Source: Amycolatopsis endophytica (GTDB lineage Bacteria > Actinomycetota > Actinomycetes > Mycobacteriales > Pseudonocardiaceae). From it: 64,000 nucleotides of DNA. Location: NCBI RefSeq assembly GCF_013410405.1, contig NZ_JACCFK010000001.1, positions 806,001 through 870,000 of the forward strand, given 5' to 3'. The translations under genes and the position numbers were made by a program. Shown here one piece after another: positions 40,851-49,556 of the stretch (its first letter is position 1; each line of letters opens with the position of its first letter). The notes beneath the pieces are model-generated. The model was not told where the DNA came from. It worked only from the letters and a program-made list of their open reading frames with translations, and made no database searches.

Positions 40851-42380
40851 TCAGTCCGAGCCGAGCGTCACGTCGACCATCAGCGTCCGGCCCTGCCGCA
40901 CCAGCTGCACCGGCACGGTCTCACCGACCTCGTGCTGCCGGACCGCGACCGTCAGCTCGGCCGCGTTGCGGACCAGCCGGTCGCCGACCCTCGTGATCAC
41001 GTCACCTTCCGTGACACCGGCCCTGGCGGCCGGACCACCATCGGCGACGTTGAGCACCTGCGCGCCCTCCGAGGTCTCCGCCGCGACCGACGCCGCGTTC
41101 ACCCCGATGTCGGCGTGCTTGACCTGGCCACTGCTGATCAGCGTGCGCGCGATCTTCATCGCGTCGTCGGCCGGGATGGCGAAACCGATGCCGATGCTGC
41201 CGCCCGAACCACTCTCACCGCCGTCCGTGCGGATCGACGAGTTGATGCCCACCAGCGCACCCGTCGAGTCGACCAGCGCACCGCCCGAGTTGCCGCGGTT
41301 GATCGGCGCGTCGGTCTGGATCGCGTCGTAGGTGACCGGCGGTTCGCCGTTCTCCCCCGCCGCCGTGACCGGCCGGTGCAGCGCGCTCACGATGCCCGAG
41401 GTCACCGTGTTCTCCAGACCCAGCGGCGAGCCGACCGCGATCACCGAGTCACCCGGCTCCAGGTTCGACGGGTCACCGACCTGCAACACCGTCGGGTTCG
41501 ACACCGCCACCTTGATGACCGCGAGATCGGTCTTCGGGTCGGTGCCGACGACCCGCGCCTCCGTGCGGGTGCCGTCGGTGAACACCGCGGTGATCTTGGC
41601 CTCCGGATCACTGGTGGCCAGCGAGATGACGTGGTTGTTGGTGATCGCGTAGCCCTGCGGGTCGATCATCACGCCCGATCCGACACTGCCCGACTGCCCC
41701 GACTTGACCTCGATGGACACGACCGCGGGCGCGACCCGCTGCGCGATGTCGGAGATCGAACCGGGCGCGCGCTCCTTGCCCGCCTCGGCCTCCGCGATCG
41801 TCGCCGAACCGGTCAGTGAATCGCCCGCGCCGCCGAGCCACCAGCCCACCAGGCCGCCGATCGCGCCGATGAGCAGGCAGACCACGCCGAGCAACCCCAG
41901 CGCGACGGGCTTGACCCGCCGGCCGAACAGCAACTCGGGCAACGACAGCTGCGCGCTGCGCGGCCGGTCGGCATCCTCGTCGTCCTCGGCGCCGGGTTCG
42001 AGCGCCGGCCGGGACAGCACCGCCGCGGAACCCGGATCACGCCACGGGTCGGTCATGCGGGACCACAGCGGCGACTCGTGCTCAGCCGGCCGCCGGCCGT
42101 TGTCCTCCGCGGGTCGCTGGAGCCGGACGTCCTCGGCGCCGGGCGGGCGGCCGAACGCCTCGGCCAGCGACTCCGGGGCGGGTGGCGCGGACACGATCTT
42201 GTCGCCGTTGCGTGTGCCCGGGGTGTAGAGCTTGTCGAAGGCGCCTTCCACACCCTGCGGACGGCCGAACGCCCCGGCCTGCGCGGGATCCACCGCCGGC
42301 CGGTCCAGGGGCCGCGGTGCCAGGCGCGGCTCGGTCCGCGGCGCACCGGCGCTGTCCTGTGGTGGGTTGGGCTCGCTCAT
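40851..42380 (-). CDS. htrA: HtrA/DegP-like membrane serine protease
   Basis: This 509-residue protease has a disordered Pro-rich cytosolic N-terminus of about 165 residues, one membrane helix (VALGLLGVVCLLIGAIGG), a trypsin-like domain and one PDZ domain. The catalytic triad is His250 (NNHVISL), Asp285 (KTDLAVIKV) and Ser365 (NRGNSGGAL). The PDZ part begins around ADIGVNAASVAAE. It would degrade or chaperone misfolded envelope proteins. ATG 42380 is used. It follows the sigE-rseA pair on the same strand, as in mycobacteria (Rv1223), fitting an envelope-stress response. HtrA proteins can feed back on the anti-sigma factor, but no cleavage site is visible. Confidence 0.92.
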   Translation of the reverse strand: MSEPNPPQDSAGAPRTEPRLAPRPLDRPAVDPAQAGAFGRPQGVEGAFDKLYTPGTRNGDKIVSAPPAPESLAEAFGRPPGAEDVRLQRPAEDNGRRPAEHESPLWSRMTDPWRDPGSAAVLSRPALEPGAEDDEDADRPRSAQLSLPELLFGRRVKPVALGLLGVVCLLIGAIGGLVGWWLGGAGDSLTGSATIAEAEAGKERAPGSISDIAQRVAPAVVSIEVKSGQSGSVGSGVMIDPQGYAITNNHVISLATSDPEAKITAVFTDGTRTEARVVGTDPKTDLAVIKVAVSNPTVLQVGDPSNLEPGDSVIAVGSPLGLENTVTSGIVSALHRPVTAAGENGEPPVTYDAIQTDAPINRGNSGGALVDSTGALVGINSSIRTDGGESGSGGSIGIGFAIPADDAMKIARTLISSGQVKHADIGVNAASVAAETSEGAQVLNVADGGPAARAGVTEGDVITRVGDRLVRNAAELTVAVRQHEVGETVPVQLVRQGRTLMVDVTLGSD

Positions 42381-42461
42381 CGTTCCCCGGGTGGCTGGCT
42401 CGTCGTGCTGTCGGCGCGACCCTACGCCACCGAGTGTCCCGCGCAGGCGGTGAAGGGCGCG

Positions 42462-43127
42462 TCAGCGACCGGCCACGGAGGTGGGCGCCGGGGTGGTGGT
42501 CGTGGCGCTCGTGGTGGTGGCCGGTGCGGTCGGCTCGCCGCCGAGCTGCGCACGCAGCACACCGGGCGCGGGCGCCTGGCCCGGCTCGGGGTTGGCGCGT
42601 CCCGGATCGGTGCTGCTCGCGGAGGTGGCGACGAAGGCCAGCGCGCTCAGGACCAGGCCGGACACGGCCACGCCTGCCCCCTGCGCGACTCGGCGCCGCA
42701 CCGACGGGTGGCGCTGCGCACCCAGCACGGCCGGGCCGCTACCGAGTGGCGCGCTCGACCCCAGCGGAGCCGACGAACCGAAAGGGGACGATTTGAGACC
42801 GGCGACGCGGTCGGGCCGCTGGATGGCGACGAGCTGGCCGTCCTCGGTCATCGCGAGGTTGTCCGGTGTGGTCGGCAGGTCGGTGTCCTGCGGGATGTTG
42901 CGCAGGCTCGCCAGCAGGCCGGCGGGCATCGACGGGGCTTCCGCGTGCCGGACGGCCGCGCGCACCTGGCGCTGCGAGGACACCTCGGCGGCGCAGATCG
43001 GGCAGCGGGCGACGTGCGATGCGGCACGCTCGCGGGCGCCCAGGCCCATCTCGCCGTCCACGAAGGCGACGACGGCGTCGGGAAGCAGGTGAGACTCGGG
43101 AAGCCCCCAGCCCCGCGGTTCGCTCAT
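42462..43127 (-). CDS. rseA: anti-sigma factor RseA-like
   Basis: This 221-residue protein carries a zinc-binding anti-sigma motif His38-x3-Cys42-x2-Cys45 ([12 protein letters not shown]), typical of ZAS-type anti-sigma factors that hold SigE. After a linker comes a hydrophobic stretch of about 22 residues ([20 protein letters not shown]) that could cross the membrane, then a Pro/Thr-rich tail ([14 protein letters not shown]). M. tuberculosis RseA lacks a clear membrane helix as I recall, so this version may be membrane-anchored. The ATG at 43127 overlaps the sigE stop (ATGA). It should release SigE under envelope stress. Confidence 0.87.
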   Translation of the reverse strand: MSEPRGWGLPESHLLPDAVVAFVDGEMGLGARERAASHVARCPICAAEVSSQRQVRAAVRHAEAPSMPAGLLASLRNIPQDTDLPTTPDNLAMTEDGQLVAIQRPDRVAGLKSSPFGSSAPLGSSAPLGSGPAVLGAQRHPSVRRRVAQGAGVAVSGLVLSALAFVATSASSTDPGRANPEPGQAPAPGVLRAQLGGEPTAPATTTSATTTTPAPTSVAGR

Positions 43128-43789
43128 GCGGAAACCCCCACCGATTCCTCCTTGGCCGCCCGGCGCCGTTCGAGCGAGGCACGCAGCGCCTGCCGGCCGC
43201 GGTGGATCCGGCTGCGCACGGTGCCCAGCTTCACGCCGAGCGTCGCGCCGATCTCCTCGTAGGAAAGCCCCTCGACGTCGCAGAGCACCACGGCGGCGCG
43301 GAACTCCGGCGGCAGCTCGTCGAGCGCTGCCTGCAGGTCCGGGTCGAGGTGGGTGTCGCTGTAGACCTGCTCGGGGCTCGGGTCGTCACCGACGATGCGG
43401 TCGGTGTCCTCCGGCAGCCCCTCCATCCGCACGCGCGAGCGGCGGCGGGCCATGTCCAGGAACAGGTTGGTGGTGATGCGGTGCAGCCAGCCCTCGAAGG
43501 TGCCCGGCTTGTAGGAGGCCAGCGAGCGGAACACCCGGATGAACGTCTCCTGGGTGAGGTCTTCGGCGTCGTGGGTGTTGCCGGTCAGGCGGTAGGCCAG
43601 CCGGTAGACCCGGTCACCGTGCTCGCGGACGACCTCGTCCCACGACGGCGGCGTCCACTCGGACTCGTCCACCGTGACCGGGCGGCCCTCGGCGACCTGC
43701 TCGTTCTTCAGGCTGTTCTGCATCGTGGGGGACGGCACCTCCATCAGGCTGTTCTCCCAACTGATCTGTCCAACGCGGGCCATCCGCAC
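43124..43789 (-). CDS. sigE: ECF sigma factor SigE
   Basis: This 221-residue protein is an ECF sigma factor. Region 2 is marked by [20 protein letters not shown] and the [17 protein letters not shown] segment, and region 4 by [20 protein letters not shown] with the helix-turn-helix [14 protein letters not shown]. An N-terminal extension of about 40 residues, rich in Gln/Asn/Pro, precedes region 2. It directs RNA polymerase to envelope-stress genes, probably including htrA. Starts at ATG 43789 or 43783 are both possible. It overlaps rseA by four bases and is divergent from an O-methyltransferase gene, as in M. tuberculosis (Rv1220c-Rv1221). Confidence 0.92.
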   Translation of the reverse strand: MRMARVGQISWENSLMEVPSPTMQNSLKNEQVAEGRPVTVDESEWTPPSWDEVVREHGDRVYRLAYRLTGNTHDAEDLTQETFIRVFRSLASYKPGTFEGWLHRITTNLFLDMARRRSRVRMEGLPEDTDRIVGDDPSPEQVYSDTHLDPDLQAALDELPPEFRAAVVLCDVEGLSYEEIGATLGVKLGTVRSRIHRGRQALRASLERRRAAKEESVGVSA

Positions 43790-43935
43790 TGTGTTCCCGG
43801 AAAACCCTTGTCGCCGGTTGAGACCCAGCTTGGCCCCTCTCCTTATGGTGATAGTGAGACGAGACTGAGAGCCGCCTGAGAGAAGTGTGCACGTCTTCCA
43901 CGGGTTTGGCGACGACCAGCGCTAACCTTTGCCGC
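43790..43935. promoter_or_regulatory. sigE / methyltransferase divergent region
   Basis: This 146-nt spacer drives sigE leftward and the methyltransferase gene rightward. GGAAC on the minus strand, right before the sigE start, resembles an ECF -35 motif, but it is too close to the ATG to be used for this gene. I could not find a convincing -10/-35 pair. Confidence 0.35.
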
Positions 43936-44574
43936 GTGACCTCCGAGACGCTCGCGGCGAGTGGCGGCGACCACGCCGAGGGCTACCTGCCCGGCCACCC
44001 CACCGACGCCGCGCTGCTCGCCGCGCGGGCCCGCTCGGCGGAACTCGGCTGCCTCGCGCTCGGCCCGGCCACCGGCGCCGCGCTGTGTTTCCTGGCCACC
44101 AGCCTGCGGGCCCGCGCGGTGGTCGAGATCGGCACCGGCATCGGCGTGAGCGGGCTCTACCTGATGCGCGGCATGGCGCCGGACGGGGTGCTGACCTCGA
44201 TCGACATCGAACCGGAACACCACCAGGCCGCCCGCCGCACCTTCCGCGACGCGGGGTACCCGCCGGGGCGGACGCGGCTGATCATGGGCAGGGCGCTGGA
44301 GGTGCTGCCGCGGCTGACCAGTGGCGGCTACGACCTGGTGTTCGTGGACTCGGCGCGCGCCGAGTACCCGCGGTACTACGAGCACGGAGTGCAGCTGCTC
44401 CGGCCGGGCGGGGTGATCGCCTTCCACGGCGTGACCGACGCGGCCCGCGGTGAGCGGCGGGATCCCGGGACGCTCGCGGCGCGGGAGCTGGCCAGGTCGA
44501 TCCGGGAGGACGAGCGGCTGGTGCCGGCGCTGCTGCCGGTCGGCGGCGGGCTGCTGGTCGCCGCCGTGCAGTGA
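43936..44574 (+). CDS. SAM-dependent O-methyltransferase
   Basis: This 212-residue protein is a class I methyltransferase of the catechol/caffeoyl-CoA O-methyltransferase type. The SAM-binding loop is VVEIGTGIGVSGLYLMRGM and the acidic strand-end is TSIDIEPEHH. A third motif, YDLVFVDSARAEYPRYYEH, has Asp-Ser-Ala where many relatives have Asp-Ala-Asp/Asn for metal binding, so activity on catechols is uncertain. GTG 43936 starts the conserved part; the upstream frame lies in the promoter spacer. It is the equivalent of Rv1220c, divergent from sigE, and its substrate is unknown. Confidence 0.87.
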   Translation: MTSETLAASGGDHAEGYLPGHPTDAALLAARARSAELGCLALGPATGAALCFLATSLRARAVVEIGTGIGVSGLYLMRGMAPDGVLTSIDIEPEHHQAARRTFRDAGYPPGRTRLIMGRALEVLPRLTSGGYDLVFVDSARAEYPRYYEHGVQLLRPGGVIAFHGVTDAARGERRDPGTLAARELARSIREDERLVPALLPVGGGLLVAAVQ

Positions 44575-44721
44575 CGGCGGTCCACGCGTCACCCACATGA
44601 CCGGTCCTGCTCAGCGCAGCGTCGCACGTCGCTGGCTGGCAGTCACGGGTCTCGAAAAGTGTCGTACCCCTGGGGCAGGATCTCCCTCACACGAAATGTC
44701 CGGTTCGGCGAGGGGGTCGTC

Positions 44722-45498
44722 ATGCGTGAGGCAGTAGTGAGTGCCGCGCGGTTCATCAGCACGCGCGCGCAGGAACCGATAGGTCTGGGGGACGTCGCCG
44801 ACCACGTCGGCTACAGCCCGTTCCACCTGGCGCGCACGTTCGAGCGGGAGCTGGGGCTGCCGCCGGGGCAGTTCCTCACCGCGCACCGCTTCCAGCGGGC
44901 CAAGCAGCTGCTCCTGCGGACCGACGAGCGGATCATCGACATCTGCAACGAGGTGGGCTTCTCCGCGGTCGGCACGTTCACCACCCGGTTCGCCACCGCG
45001 GTCGGCATCACCCCGGTCCAGTTCCGGCGGCTGCCCGACATGCTCACCGGCTCGCCACCGCGGCCGGTTTCGGTTCCGGGACCGGACGACGCGGGTGGCA
45101 CCGTCGTGGGCACGGTCCGGCTCACCCCGGCCGCGTTGACGGTGCTGGGCCCGAATCCGGCCGTCTACGTCGGGCTGTTCCCGAAACGGGCCGCGCGCGG
45201 CTACCCGGTCAGCGGCACCCTGCTGGCCGAACCGGGCGACTTCCTGCTCACCGGCGTCCCACCGGGCACCTACTGGGTGCTGTCCTCGGCACTGCCGAGC
45301 AGCGCCGACGCACTGGGCCAGCTCATCCCCGGCCGCAGCGTGCTCGGCGCCTGCCCGCGTGCGGTACGGGTGTCGGCCGAAGCGCCGGTGCACCAGCGTG
45401 ACGTGACGCTGGACGTCGCCGCGGACTGGTCGCAGCCGGTCGTGGTCGCCCTCCCCGCGCTGGCCTCGGCGGGTGCGCGAGAACGGCGAAGACGGTGA
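44722..45498 (+). CDS. AraC-type regulator with C-terminal beta domain
   Basis: This 258-residue protein has the AraC/XylS DNA-binding domain at its N-terminus (residues 1-100), with both helix-turn-helices visible: IGLGDVADHVGYSPFHLART and IIDICNEVGFSAVGTFTTRF, ending TPVQFRRLP. Most AraC proteins have this domain at the C-terminus. Here it is followed by a 150-residue beta-rich domain (TVRLTPAALTVLGPNPAVYV, then GDFLLTGVPPGTYWVLSSAL), resembling a carboxypeptidase-regulatory or Ig-like fold, probably a ligand sensor. ATG 44722 follows AGGGGG at 6 nt. It is convergent with an MFS exporter gene. Confidence 0.82.
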   Translation: MREAVVSAARFISTRAQEPIGLGDVADHVGYSPFHLARTFERELGLPPGQFLTAHRFQRAKQLLLRTDERIIDICNEVGFSAVGTFTTRFATAVGITPVQFRRLPDMLTGSPPRPVSVPGPDDAGGTVVGTVRLTPAALTVLGPNPAVYVGLFPKRAARGYPVSGTLLAEPGDFLLTGVPPGTYWVLSSALPSSADALGQLIPGRSVLGACPRAVRVSAEAPVHQRDVTLDVAADWSQPVVVALPALASAGARERRRR

Positions 45499-45515
45499 AG
45501 CGGGCGTGTGGCGGA

Positions 45516-46724
45516 TCAGTGCGAAGGCGCCGTGGCGCGAACGCGTCCGGCTCGGAGGCTGAGCACCGCGAACCCGGCCAGCGCCAGCCAGATCACCGCC
45601 GCGAACACCAGCCACGTCCAGCCGGCGTGGGCGAACACCACGCTGCCGAGCGTGCCGCCGACGCTGCTGCCCAGGTAGTAGCAGAGGTTGTAGGTGCCGG
45701 ACGCCTGCCCGCGCGCACCCTCCGGCGCCTCGGCCGCGGCCCAGCCGTTCGCCACCGCGTGCGCGGCGAAGAACCCGCCGGTCAGCACCACGAAACCGGC
45801 CACCACCAGCGGCAGCGAGTCCGGCAGGGTCAGCAGGATCCCGGCGGCCATGATCGTCAGACCGCCGAGCACCGCCCGCGGCCTGCCGAAACGGGCGACC
45901 AGCCTGCCCGCGTTCGACGAGGACACCGAGCCGACCGCGTAGGCGAGGAACACCAGCGACGCGATCGCCGGGGACAGGTTCAGCGGTTCGCTGGTCAGCC
46001 GGAAGCCCGCCACGTTGTACATCGCGACGAAGGCGCCCATCGCCACCAGCGCCACGCTGTACTGCACCAGCAGCACGGGCCGCCGCAACGCGGTGCCGAT
46101 ACCGGTGAGCACGCTCCGGAAGCCGTCCCCGGCCGGGCGCGTGGTCGAAGCGGGCAACGCGAGGATCGTCACCGCGCTGCACACCAACGCCACGCCCGCG
46201 ACGACGGCGAGGGCGCCGTGCCAGCCGAACGCCTCCGCCGTGAACCCCGCGGACAGGCGGCCGAGCATGCCGCCGACGGTGTTGCCGGCGATCATCGCCC
46301 CGACAGCCGCGGCCACCCCGGTCCTGCCGAGCTGCTCCACCAGATAAGCCGACGCGACGCCAGGGAACCCGGCGATCGCGATCCCCTGCAGCGCCCGCAG
46401 CACCAGGAGCAGCGGGTACGAGGGCGCGAGCGGCATCAGCAGCCCCAGCACCACCGACAACGTCACCGAAGCGACGATGATCGGGCGCCGCCCGACGATC
46501 TCCGACAACGCCGCGATCGGCAGTACCGCGATCGCCAGCGCGCCCGTCGCGACCGACACCGCCAGCGACGCCGAGCCCGGGTCGAGGTGGTACTGCTCGG
46601 CGAGCTGCGGAAGGACCGGCTGCGGCGCGTAGAGCAGGGCGAACGACGAGATCCCGGCGGCCGCGACAGCGAGCTTCACACGCCGGGTGTCCGAACGGGC
46701 GGGGGCGGGCACGGCGACTGACAC
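45516..46724 (-). CDS. MFS transporter, 12-helix type
   Basis: This 402-residue protein is a 12-helix major facilitator. Helix 1 contains AAGISSFALLYAPQPVLPQL, the motif A loop reads ALSEIVGRRPII, and the second half has GRLVARFGRPRAVLGG. It resembles YnfM/AraJ-like exporters, but no substrate can be named. GTG 46724 marks the N-terminus; a much longer frame continues across the divergent LysR gene and is rejected. The neighbouring LysR gene, 63 nt away and divergent, is likely to regulate it. Confidence 0.87.
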   Translation of the reverse strand: MSVAVPAPARSDTRRVKLAVAAAGISSFALLYAPQPVLPQLAEQYHLDPGSASLAVSVATGALAIAVLPIAALSEIVGRRPIIVASVTLSVVLGLLMPLAPSYPLLLVLRALQGIAIAGFPGVASAYLVEQLGRTGVAAAVGAMIAGNTVGGMLGRLSAGFTAEAFGWHGALAVVAGVALVCSAVTILALPASTTRPAGDGFRSVLTGIGTALRRPVLLVQYSVALVAMGAFVAMYNVAGFRLTSEPLNLSPAIASLVFLAYAVGSVSSSNAGRLVARFGRPRAVLGGLTIMAAGILLTLPDSLPLVVAGFVVLTGGFFAAHAVANGWAAAEAPEGARGQASGTYNLCYYLGSSVGGTLGSVVFAHAGWTWLVFAAVIWLALAGFAVLSLRAGRVRATAPSH

Positions 46725-46748
46725 GCACTCGAAAGTAAGCCGCGCTAA

Positions 46749-46764
46749 CCAATACTTCCAATAC
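46749..46764. promoter_or_regulatory. direct repeat between MFS and lysR genes
   Basis: CCAATAC occurs at 46749-46755 and 46758-46764, a 9-nt spaced direct repeat in the 63-nt divergent spacer. Its position is right for binding by the LysR regulator or overlapping its promoter. Confidence 0.35.
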
Positions 46765-46787
46765 AACGAGCTGACATCATTCATACC

Positions 46788-47717
46788 GTGGCGTATGACT
46801 CCGTCGAAGAATCGCCTGACCAGGAGCTTGCCGCTCGGCTGGCCCCCCATCTGGCGCTGCTCGCCGCCCTGGGTGAAACACGCAACATCACCCGTGCGGC
46901 GGAGCGGCTGGGCGTCCCGCAGCCCACGGTGAGCAGGCGACTCGCGGCGTTGTCCGGGGCGGCGGGCGCGCCGCTGACCCGGCCGGACGGACGCGGGGTG
47001 CGCTTGACGCGGGCGGGCGAGATCCTCGCGGCGACTGCGGTCCGGGCACTCGGGGTGGTCGAGACGGGTGCACGCCAGACGCGGGAGGAAATCGCGGCGG
47101 ACAGCGGGCACGTGGTGCTCGGGTTCCTGCACCTGCTGGGCCGATGGCTGGTCCCGTCGCTGCTGCGCGATTTCCGCACCGACCATCCGGGGGTGCGGTT
47201 TTCGCTGGTCCAGGGCTCGCGGCAGCACGTGCTCGACCGGCTGGCCGAGGGTGAGCTGGACCTGGCGCTGGTCGCGCCATTGCCGGACGATCCGGCGCTG
47301 GACCGGTTCGCGCTGTCGGAACAGGAGCTGCTGCTGTCGGTACCGGAGGCGCACCCGCTGGCCCGTCGCCACCGCATCCGGGTCGCCGAGCTGGCCGACG
47401 AGCCGTTCGTGACGCTCGAACACGGCTACGGGCTACGGCAGATCATCGACGAGTTGTGCGCGGCGGCCGGGTTCGCCCCGAAAATCGCGTTCGAGAGCCA
47501 GGAATCGGACACCGCGCGCGGCCTCGTCGCGGCCGGCCTGGGCGTGGCGCTGCTCCCCCGGTTCGGGCCCGCGCCACCGGCCGGGGTCGTCGAAGTGCCG
47601 CTGTCCCCGCGGGTCAGCCGCACGATCGGCCTGACCTGGCGCGCGGGCGAACACCTCACCCCGGCGGTCCACGCCTTCCGCGACTACGTCCGCGCGAAGG
47701 GCCCCCGCTACGCCTGA
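46788..47717 (+). CDS. LysR family transcriptional regulator
   Basis: This 309-residue LysR regulator has a winged helix-turn-helix (ETRNITRAAERLGVPQPTVS) at residues 31-50 and a periplasmic-binding-like effector domain with HLLGRWLVPSLLRDFRTDHP and FAPKIAFESQESDTARGLVA. It would bind a small molecule and activate or repress the divergent MFS gene. GTG 46788 is chosen; there is no conventional ribosome-binding site. Its last 10 nt overlap the end of the converging aminopeptidase gene. Confidence 0.9.
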   Translation: MAYDSVEESPDQELAARLAPHLALLAALGETRNITRAAERLGVPQPTVSRRLAALSGAAGAPLTRPDGRGVRLTRAGEILAATAVRALGVVETGARQTREEIAADSGHVVLGFLHLLGRWLVPSLLRDFRTDHPGVRFSLVQGSRQHVLDRLAEGELDLALVAPLPDDPALDRFALSEQELLLSVPEAHPLARRHRIRVAELADEPFVTLEHGYGLRQIIDELCAAAGFAPKIAFESQESDTARGLVAAGLGVALLPRFGPAPPAGVVEVPLSPRVSRTIGLTWRAGEHLTPAVHAFRDYVRAKGPRYA

Positions 47718-49114
47718 TCGCTGCCGAACGCCTCCGCGAACGCGACCAGCGTCCGTGCCGCGAACCCGGTCGCACCGGGGACGACCTCCGCGTACGGCTG
47801 CTCCGCCCGCGCGGGGCCCGCGATGTCGAGGTGCGCCCACGGCAGGCCCTCGGTGAACTCCTTCAGGAACAGCGCCGCCGTGATGCCGCCCGGCCCGCCC
47901 GGCGCCTGCTTGACGTCGGCCAGCTCGCCGCGCACCGCGTCCGCGTGGGCCTCCAGCAGCGGCATCCGCCACCAGGCTTCGCCGACGCTCGCGCCTGCCT
48001 CGCGGATCCCGTCGGCCAGTTTGTCGTCCGTCGCGAACAGCCCGCCGGTGCGCAGGCCCAGCGCGACCTTCATCGCGCCGGTCAGGGTGGCGACGTCGAT
48101 CGCCGCGTCCGGGGTGAACCGGCGGATCCCGTACGCCAGCGCGTCCGCCATGACCATGCGGCCCTCGGCGTCGGTGTTGGCGACCTCGGCCGTCCGGCCG
48201 CCGTAGTGCCGCACCACGTCGCCCGGCCGGTAGGACGAACCGGACACGTGGTTCTCCGCCGACGGCACCAGCGCCGTGACCCGCACCGGCAGCCGCAGCG
48301 AAGCGATCGCGCGCGCCGCCGCGATGACCGCGCCACCACCGGCCATGTCGGTGCGCATCAGGTGCATCCCGTCGGCGGGTTTGATCGACAACCCGCCGGT
48401 GTCGAACGTGATGCCCTTGCCGACCAGCAGCAGGTGCCGGACGGCGCCGCGCGGGCGGTAGGTCAGCTCGATCAGCCGTGGCGGGCTCGCCGAACCGCCG
48501 CCGACCGCGAGCACCCCGCCGAAGCCCTGGGCGGCCAGCCACTGCTCGTCCCGGATCGTCACGCTCAGGCCGGGCACCTCGCCCGCGACGCGCGCGGCGG
48601 TGTCGGCCAGCCACGCCGGGTTCTTGACGTTGGACGGTGTGTTCGCCAGGTCGCGGGCCAGCGCCGACGCGGCGGCCAGCACGCGGACCCGCTCGACGAC
48701 GCGCTCATGGGAGGGAGCGACGCGCGTCACCAGGCGGATCGTGCGCAACCCGGACTTGGCTGTGTCCGCGCCGACCTTGAAGCGGTACCCGCCGAGGAGG
48801 GCTCCGAGCGCCAGCTCGGCCACCTGTTCACCGGTGACGCCGTCGTCCAGCTCGATCTGGACCGCCTTGGCCGTGTCCGCGGCTTCGCGGGCGAGCGCGG
48901 CGCCCGCCGCGCGCCAGTCGGCGGGCTCGCCCGCGCCGATCCCCACCAGCCAGCCGTCACCGGCTCGCCGGACCTCACCGGCCTTGCCGGAGTGTTCCGG
49001 CTCGTCCGCACCGGCGGGCACGAGCACGGCCAGCTCGGCGCCGCGACGCCGCTCGCCGGCGACCTCGACGTCGATCAGCCTGCTGGGAACGGACGGCAGG
49101 GGAAAGCGCGCCAT
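47708..49114 (-). CDS. pepA: leucyl aminopeptidase (M17)
   Basis: This 468-residue cytosolic enzyme is an M17 leucyl aminopeptidase. The signature NTDAEGRM is present in full. The catalytic Lys is in LLVGKGITFDTGGLSIKP, with metal ligands in MRTDMAGGGAV and in the NTDAEGR motif. The N-terminal third is the less conserved domain. It removes N-terminal residues, especially leucine, from peptides during protein turnover. It is normal in length for the family. The ATG at 49114 precedes MARFPLP. It is transcribed alone; the DUF3117 gene upstream has its own ribosome-binding site and is 107 nt away. Confidence 0.93.
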   Translation of the reverse strand: MARFPLPSVPSRLIDVEVAGERRRGAELAVLVPAGADEPEHSGKAGEVRRAGDGWLVGIGAGEPADWRAAGAALAREAADTAKAVQIELDDGVTGEQVAELALGALLGGYRFKVGADTAKSGLRTIRLVTRVAPSHERVVERVRVLAAASALARDLANTPSNVKNPAWLADTAARVAGEVPGLSVTIRDEQWLAAQGFGGVLAVGGGSASPPRLIELTYRPRGAVRHLLLVGKGITFDTGGLSIKPADGMHLMRTDMAGGGAVIAAARAIASLRLPVRVTALVPSAENHVSGSSYRPGDVVRHYGGRTAEVANTDAEGRMVMADALAYGIRRFTPDAAIDVATLTGAMKVALGLRTGGLFATDDKLADGIREAGASVGEAWWRMPLLEAHADAVRGELADVKQAPGGPGGITAALFLKEFTEGLPWAHLDIAGPARAEQPYAEVVPGATGFAARTLVAFAEAFGSDQA

Positions 49115-49182
49115 CTGGCGACCTCCTGGAAACTTGGGACTACGGCCGCGTCAGCCGGTGACGGGATCAGGTTCTGCCACCC

Positions 49183-49202
49183 GCACCGCCACGCAAGTCA
49201 CT
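49183..49202 (+). repeat. 20-nt dispersed repeat, copy 2
   Basis: GCACCGCCACGCAAGTCACT; one mismatch to the copy at 15690-15709. It lies in the 107-nt gap between the DUF3117 and pepA genes, both on the minus strand. Confidence 0.5.
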
Positions 49203-49221
49203 CCGATGAACCAAGAGCAGC

Positions 49222-49389
49222 TCAGCTGGTGGCCTCCTGCAGGGCGACGCCCAGGTCCTTGGCCTCTTCGGCCGACAGCTCGACGACAAGTCGCCCACCG
49301 CCCTCGAGCGGAACGCGCATCACGAGGCCCCGCCCCTCCTTAGTCACCTCGAGGGGACCATCTCCGGTCCGGGGCTTCATGGCCGCCAT
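49222..49389 (-). CDS. DUF3117 small protein
   Basis: This 55-residue protein is a DUF3117 member: MAAMKPRTGDGPLEVTKEGR, then LVMRVPLEGGGRLVVELSAEEAK and a short end. It matches the small conserved actinobacterial family (compare Rv1211) and has a fixed size of about 55 residues. ATG 49389 follows GGAGGGAG at 6 nt, so the longer frame upstream is rejected. The function is unknown. As in M. tuberculosis it lies near the tag/gpgS region. Confidence 0.9.
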   Translation of the reverse strand: MAAMKPRTGDGPLEVTKEGRGLVMRVPLEGGGRLVVELSAEEAKDLGVALQEATS

Positions 49390-49556
49390 AGCGTGCTCCC
49401 TCCGTCTCAACCGGCGCGCCCGGGTCGCGCTCCTCAAGCCAACCGGGTGAGGCCCATTCTCCCTCATCAGGATGGGGGCGCGAACGCGGACCGATCTTTT
49501 CGTGTTTGCTTAGGTGCTGGTATCAGCCTTACCCCGACATAACAGGAGGACCTGCG

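Noticed and set aside
45516..47423. 635-codon extension of the MFS gene
   Set aside because: The upstream 233 codons are antisense to the LysR gene and cross the divergent promoter region; the transporter starts at 46724.
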